NCBI GenBank assembly: GCA_029250425.1
Contig: JAQXFF010000181.1
Location: 1-8,410 of the forward strand
Source: Candidatus Thalassarchaeaceae archaeon
GTDB taxonomy: Archaea; Thermoplasmatota; Poseidoniia; Poseidoniales; Thalassarchaeaceae
DNA length: 8,410 nucleotides
Reading direction: 5' to 3'
How positions within the stretch are numbered: the stretch's first letter is position 1; each line of letters starts with the position of its first letter. Of the stretch, positions 7,156 through 8,410 are shown one piece after another. The translations under genes and the position numbers were made by a program. The notes under the pieces were generated by a model, which was given only the letters and a program-made list of their open reading frames with translations, ran no database searches and was not told where the DNA came from.

Positions 7156-7627
7156 AGTGACAACGTTCGTTTACAATGCTGAGGACAAAGTCCTCGGTCG
7201 ACTGGCTAGCATTGTCGCTAAGCAGTTGATGTCCGCCAGGAGAGCAGGTGAGGACACACGTGTCATCATCGTGAATGCAGAAAAGGCGATTGTCACAGGA
7301 AAGCGTACGAGTGTTTTGTCTGATTACCGGTCAAAGTACGAATTGAACCACGCCCGTAAGGGTCCGTTCTTCCCTCGTATGCCTGACCAAATTCTAAAGC
7401 GCACCGTTCGCGGTATGCTACCCTATCAGAAGAACAGCAGTGGCCGTGGCGCTCTCAAGGCACTACGTGTGGAAATCGGCACTCCATCGGATCTTTCCGG
7501 TGACTTGCCTGATGGCTGTGAATGGGGAGATTCAACAAATATTGAGCGTCCGCTCCCTGAGCGATACGTCCGTTTGGGCGAAATCAGTAAGGAACTGGGC
7601 GTAACCGTACGATGGGAGGCTGAATAA
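7148..7627 (+). CDS. rpl13: Large-subunit ribosomal protein L13 (uL13)
   Basis: uL13 is a universal 50S protein and an early assembly component. The 159-residue reading has V-L-G-R-L-A-S-I-V-A-K (15-25), V-I-I-V-N-A-E-K-A-I-V-T-G-K (39-52) and the archaeal-type core P-F-F-P-R-M-P-D-Q-I-L-K-R-T-V-R-G-M-L-P (73-92), then G-R-G-A-L-K-A-L-R-V (99-108). Translation most likely starts at TTG 7148, giving M-A-E-V, 8 nt inside rpl18e. GTG 7157 is an in-frame alternative but is badly spaced from the ribosome binding site. The gene ends 2 nt before rps9, so translation of the cluster is probably coupled. Confidence 0.96.
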   Translation: MAEVTTFVYNAEDKVLGRLASIVAKQLMSARRAGEDTRVIIVNAEKAIVTGKRTSVLSDYRSKYELNHARKGPFFPRMPDQILKRTVRGMLPYQKNSSGRGALKALRVEIGTPSDLSGDLPDGCEWGDSTNIERPLPERYVRLGEISKELGVTVRWEAE

Positions 7628-7629
7628 GC

Positions 7630-8073
7630 ATGGCTAAAAAGAAGGAAAAGCAAGCCAAGGTGGTCAATACATCTGGTAAGCGTAAGACAGCCATCGCTCG
7701 AGCCACCGTCAAGGCGGGCAAGGGTCGCGTTCGCGTGAACTCCGAGCCAATTGAAATTCTTCAACCTGAAATGGCCCGTAACAAGGCCATGGAACCACTG
7801 ACAATTGCTGGTGCAATGAACCGACTTGAGGGGGTTGACATCATCGTCAACACCACAGGCGGTGGTCAAATGGGTCAGGTTGATGCAATTCGTACCGCCA
7901 TTGCACGTGGATTAGTCCACTACAATGATGGTGCAGAAGGAATCGATGAGGAACTCCGAGACGAGTTCCTTCGATTTGACCGAAGCTTGCTAGTGAACGA
8001 TCCGCGCCGGAAAGAACCCAAACACCAGATGGGTCGCGGTGCTCGTGCCAAGTGGCAGAAGTCCTACCGATGA
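7630..8073 (+). CDS. rps9: Small-subunit ribosomal protein S9 (uS9)
   Basis: uS9 lies in the head of the 30S subunit, and its basic C-terminal tail reaches the P-site tRNA. The 147-residue product shows G-K-R-K-T-A-I-A-R-A (16-25), the family signature G-G-G-Q-M-G-Q-V-D-A-I-R-T-A-I-A-R-G-L (77-95) and the universal basic tail with G-R-G-A-R-A-K-W-Q-K-S-Y-R at the end. The start ATG is preceded by GGGAGG (7614-7619) at 10 nt, within the end of rpl13. Its N-terminus is longer and more Lys-rich than in bacterial S9. The stop codon is the first part of the rpoN ribosome binding site. Confidence 0.97.
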   Translation: MAKKKEKQAKVVNTSGKRKTAIARATVKAGKGRVRVNSEPIEILQPEMARNKAMEPLTIAGAMNRLEGVDIIVNTTGGGQMGQVDAIRTAIARGLVHYNDGAEGIDEELRDEFLRFDRSLLVNDPRRKEPKHQMGRGARAKWQKSYR

Positions 8074-8079
8074 GGTGAT
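8072..8079 (+). promoter_or_regulatory. Full-strength ribosome binding site of rpoN embedded in the rps9 stop
   Basis: GAGGTGAT is a perfect match to the archaeal 16S rRNA 3' end complement. Its first two bases are the last two of the rps9 TGA. It lies 4 nt before ATG 8084, which begins the conserved M-I-I-P-V-R-C. This choice rules out the out-of-frame ATG at 8080. Confidence 0.8.
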
Positions 8080-8083
8080 ATGA

Positions 8084-8293
8084 ATGATAATTCCAGTACG
8101 ATGCTTTTCTTGCAACCATGTAATAGGACACCTTTGGGAACGCTATTCCAATGGTCTTGCAGATGGCCGAGACGCCGGTGAGATGCTAGACGAAGTTGGT
8201 CTAGAACGATATTGCTGCCGACGGATGTTTGTCTCTCACGTTGAGCTAATTGATGCGATTGCACCATATAGCACATCTCGAAGACAGGAGTAA
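8084..8293 (+). CDS. rpoN: DNA-directed RNA polymerase subunit N (Rpo10, Rpb10 homologue)
   Basis: RpoN is the small zinc-binding subunit that helps assemble the archaeal RNA polymerase core with the Rpo3-Rpo11 platform. The 69-residue product is the standard length. It carries M-I-I-P-V-R-C-F-S-C, whose Cys7 and Cys10 pair with the adjacent Cys44 and Cys45 in Y-C-C-R-R-M to form the atypical zinc site. The G-H-L-W-E-R-Y segment is also conserved. It is unrelated to bacterial sigma-54, which shares the symbol. It is the last protein gene in the visible cluster and is followed after 7 nt by a hairpin and then a tRNA gene. In many archaea rpoK and enolase follow at this point, but here a tRNA comes first. 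Confidence 0.97.
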   Translation: MIIPVRCFSCNHVIGHLWERYSNGLADGRDAGEMLDEVGLERYCCRRMFVSHVELIDAIAPYSTSRRQE

Positions 8294-8300
8294 AACCGAC

Positions 8301-8320
8301 ACATCTGTGTAAACAGATGT
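8301..8320 (+). other. 8-bp hairpin with GUAA tetraloop between rpoN and tRNA-Pro
   Basis: ACATCTGT (8301-8308) and ACAGATGT (8313-8320) are perfect complements enclosing GTAA, which in RNA is a GNRA-class tetraloop. The stem begins 7 nt after the rpoN stop and ends 3 nt before the tRNA. There is no T run, so it does not look like an intrinsic terminator. A processing signal, an mRNA 3'-end stabiliser or a spacer folding aid are possible. The structure is seen, the role is inferred. Confidence 0.6.
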
Positions 8321-8323
8321 CCC

Positions 8324-8398
8324 GGGCCCGTAGGTTAGCTTGGCCAATACTTGACGGCTGGGGGCCGTCAGACTCCGGTTCAAATCCGGACGGGCCCA
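8324..8398 (+). tRNA. tRNA-Pro (anticodon GGG)
   Basis: A 75-nt cloverleaf. The acceptor stem GGGCCCG (8324-8330) pairs with CGGGCCC (8391-8397), and the discriminator is A8398. The D arm has G10-U25, G11-C24 and U12-A23 pairs with A14, G15, G18, G19 and A21 present. The anticodon stem GACGG/CCGTC (8353-8357, 8365-8369) encloses CTGGGGG, giving anticodon GGG (8360-8362) and the G37 typical of proline tRNAs. The variable loop is 4 nt. The T arm is TCCGG/CCGGA around TTCAAAT. No CCA is encoded (the next bases are CCT) and there is no intron. It decodes CCC and CCU. It may be cotranscribed with rpoN, though TAAAA at 8291-8295, about 30 nt upstream, could serve as a weak TATA-like element. Confidence 0.96.
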
Positions 8399-8410
8399 CC
8401 TCAATGGGTC

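Noticed and set aside
8080..8187. Out-of-frame ATG just before rpoN
   Set aside because: It sits only 0 nt from the ribosome binding site and encodes a meaningless short peptide, whereas ATG 8084 gives the conserved RpoN N-terminus.
8064..8399. Minus-strand frame beginning M-G-P-S-G-F-E-P-E-S
   Set aside because: This is the well-known false protein made by reading a tRNA gene on its antisense strand, and the rest lies over rpoN.

Overview
The window most likely comes from a planktonic marine euryarchaeon of the Marine Group II type (Poseidoniales). The archaeal assignment is firm. The gene order eL18 - uL13 - uS9 - RpoN is the archaeal ribosomal/RNA polymerase cluster, RpoN is the small archaeal Rpb10 homologue, and the tRNA gene has no encoded CCA. 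The narrower assignment is inference. It rests on moderate GC, compact genes, and a giant Asp-rich secreted protein with a C-terminal membrane anchor and DUF4129-like tail beside the ribosomal genes.

Region 1 (1-5753, + strand) is the 3' part of a very large cell-surface protein whose beginning lies outside the window. It has an Asp-rich, thrombospondin-type-3-like calcium-binding region (about 183-1640), then a long series of beta-sandwich or Ig-like segments with many N-glycosylation sequons and evenly paired cysteines. One transmembrane helix (5199-5258) and a cytoplasmic tail resembling DUF4129 complete it. Its end overlaps, or lies just before, a small MOSC-domain protein gene (5719-6225).

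Region 2 (6210-6653, - strand) is an unrecognised small, mainly helical protein gene. It is convergent with the MOSC gene, with a 16-bp tail-to-tail overlap, and divergent from the ribosomal operon. The 136-bp divergent spacer (6654-6789) holds a perfect 18-bp GC-rich palindrome followed by T residues, and a second inverted repeat just before the first ribosomal gene.

Region 3 (6790-8398, + strand) is a tightly packed housekeeping operon: rpl18e, rpl13 (TTG start, 8-nt overlap), rps9 (2-nt gap) and rpoN (ribosome binding site built into the rps9 stop). It is followed by an 8-bp hairpin with a GUAA tetraloop and, 3 nt later, a tRNA-Pro(GGG) gene. Translation and transcription components are therefore made together, and the tRNA may be processed from the same transcript.

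No mobile elements, CRISPR arrays or defence genes were seen. The least explained parts are the surface protein with its intracellular DUF4129-like tail, the unrecognised minus-strand gene, and the structured non-coding elements flanking the ribosomal operon.
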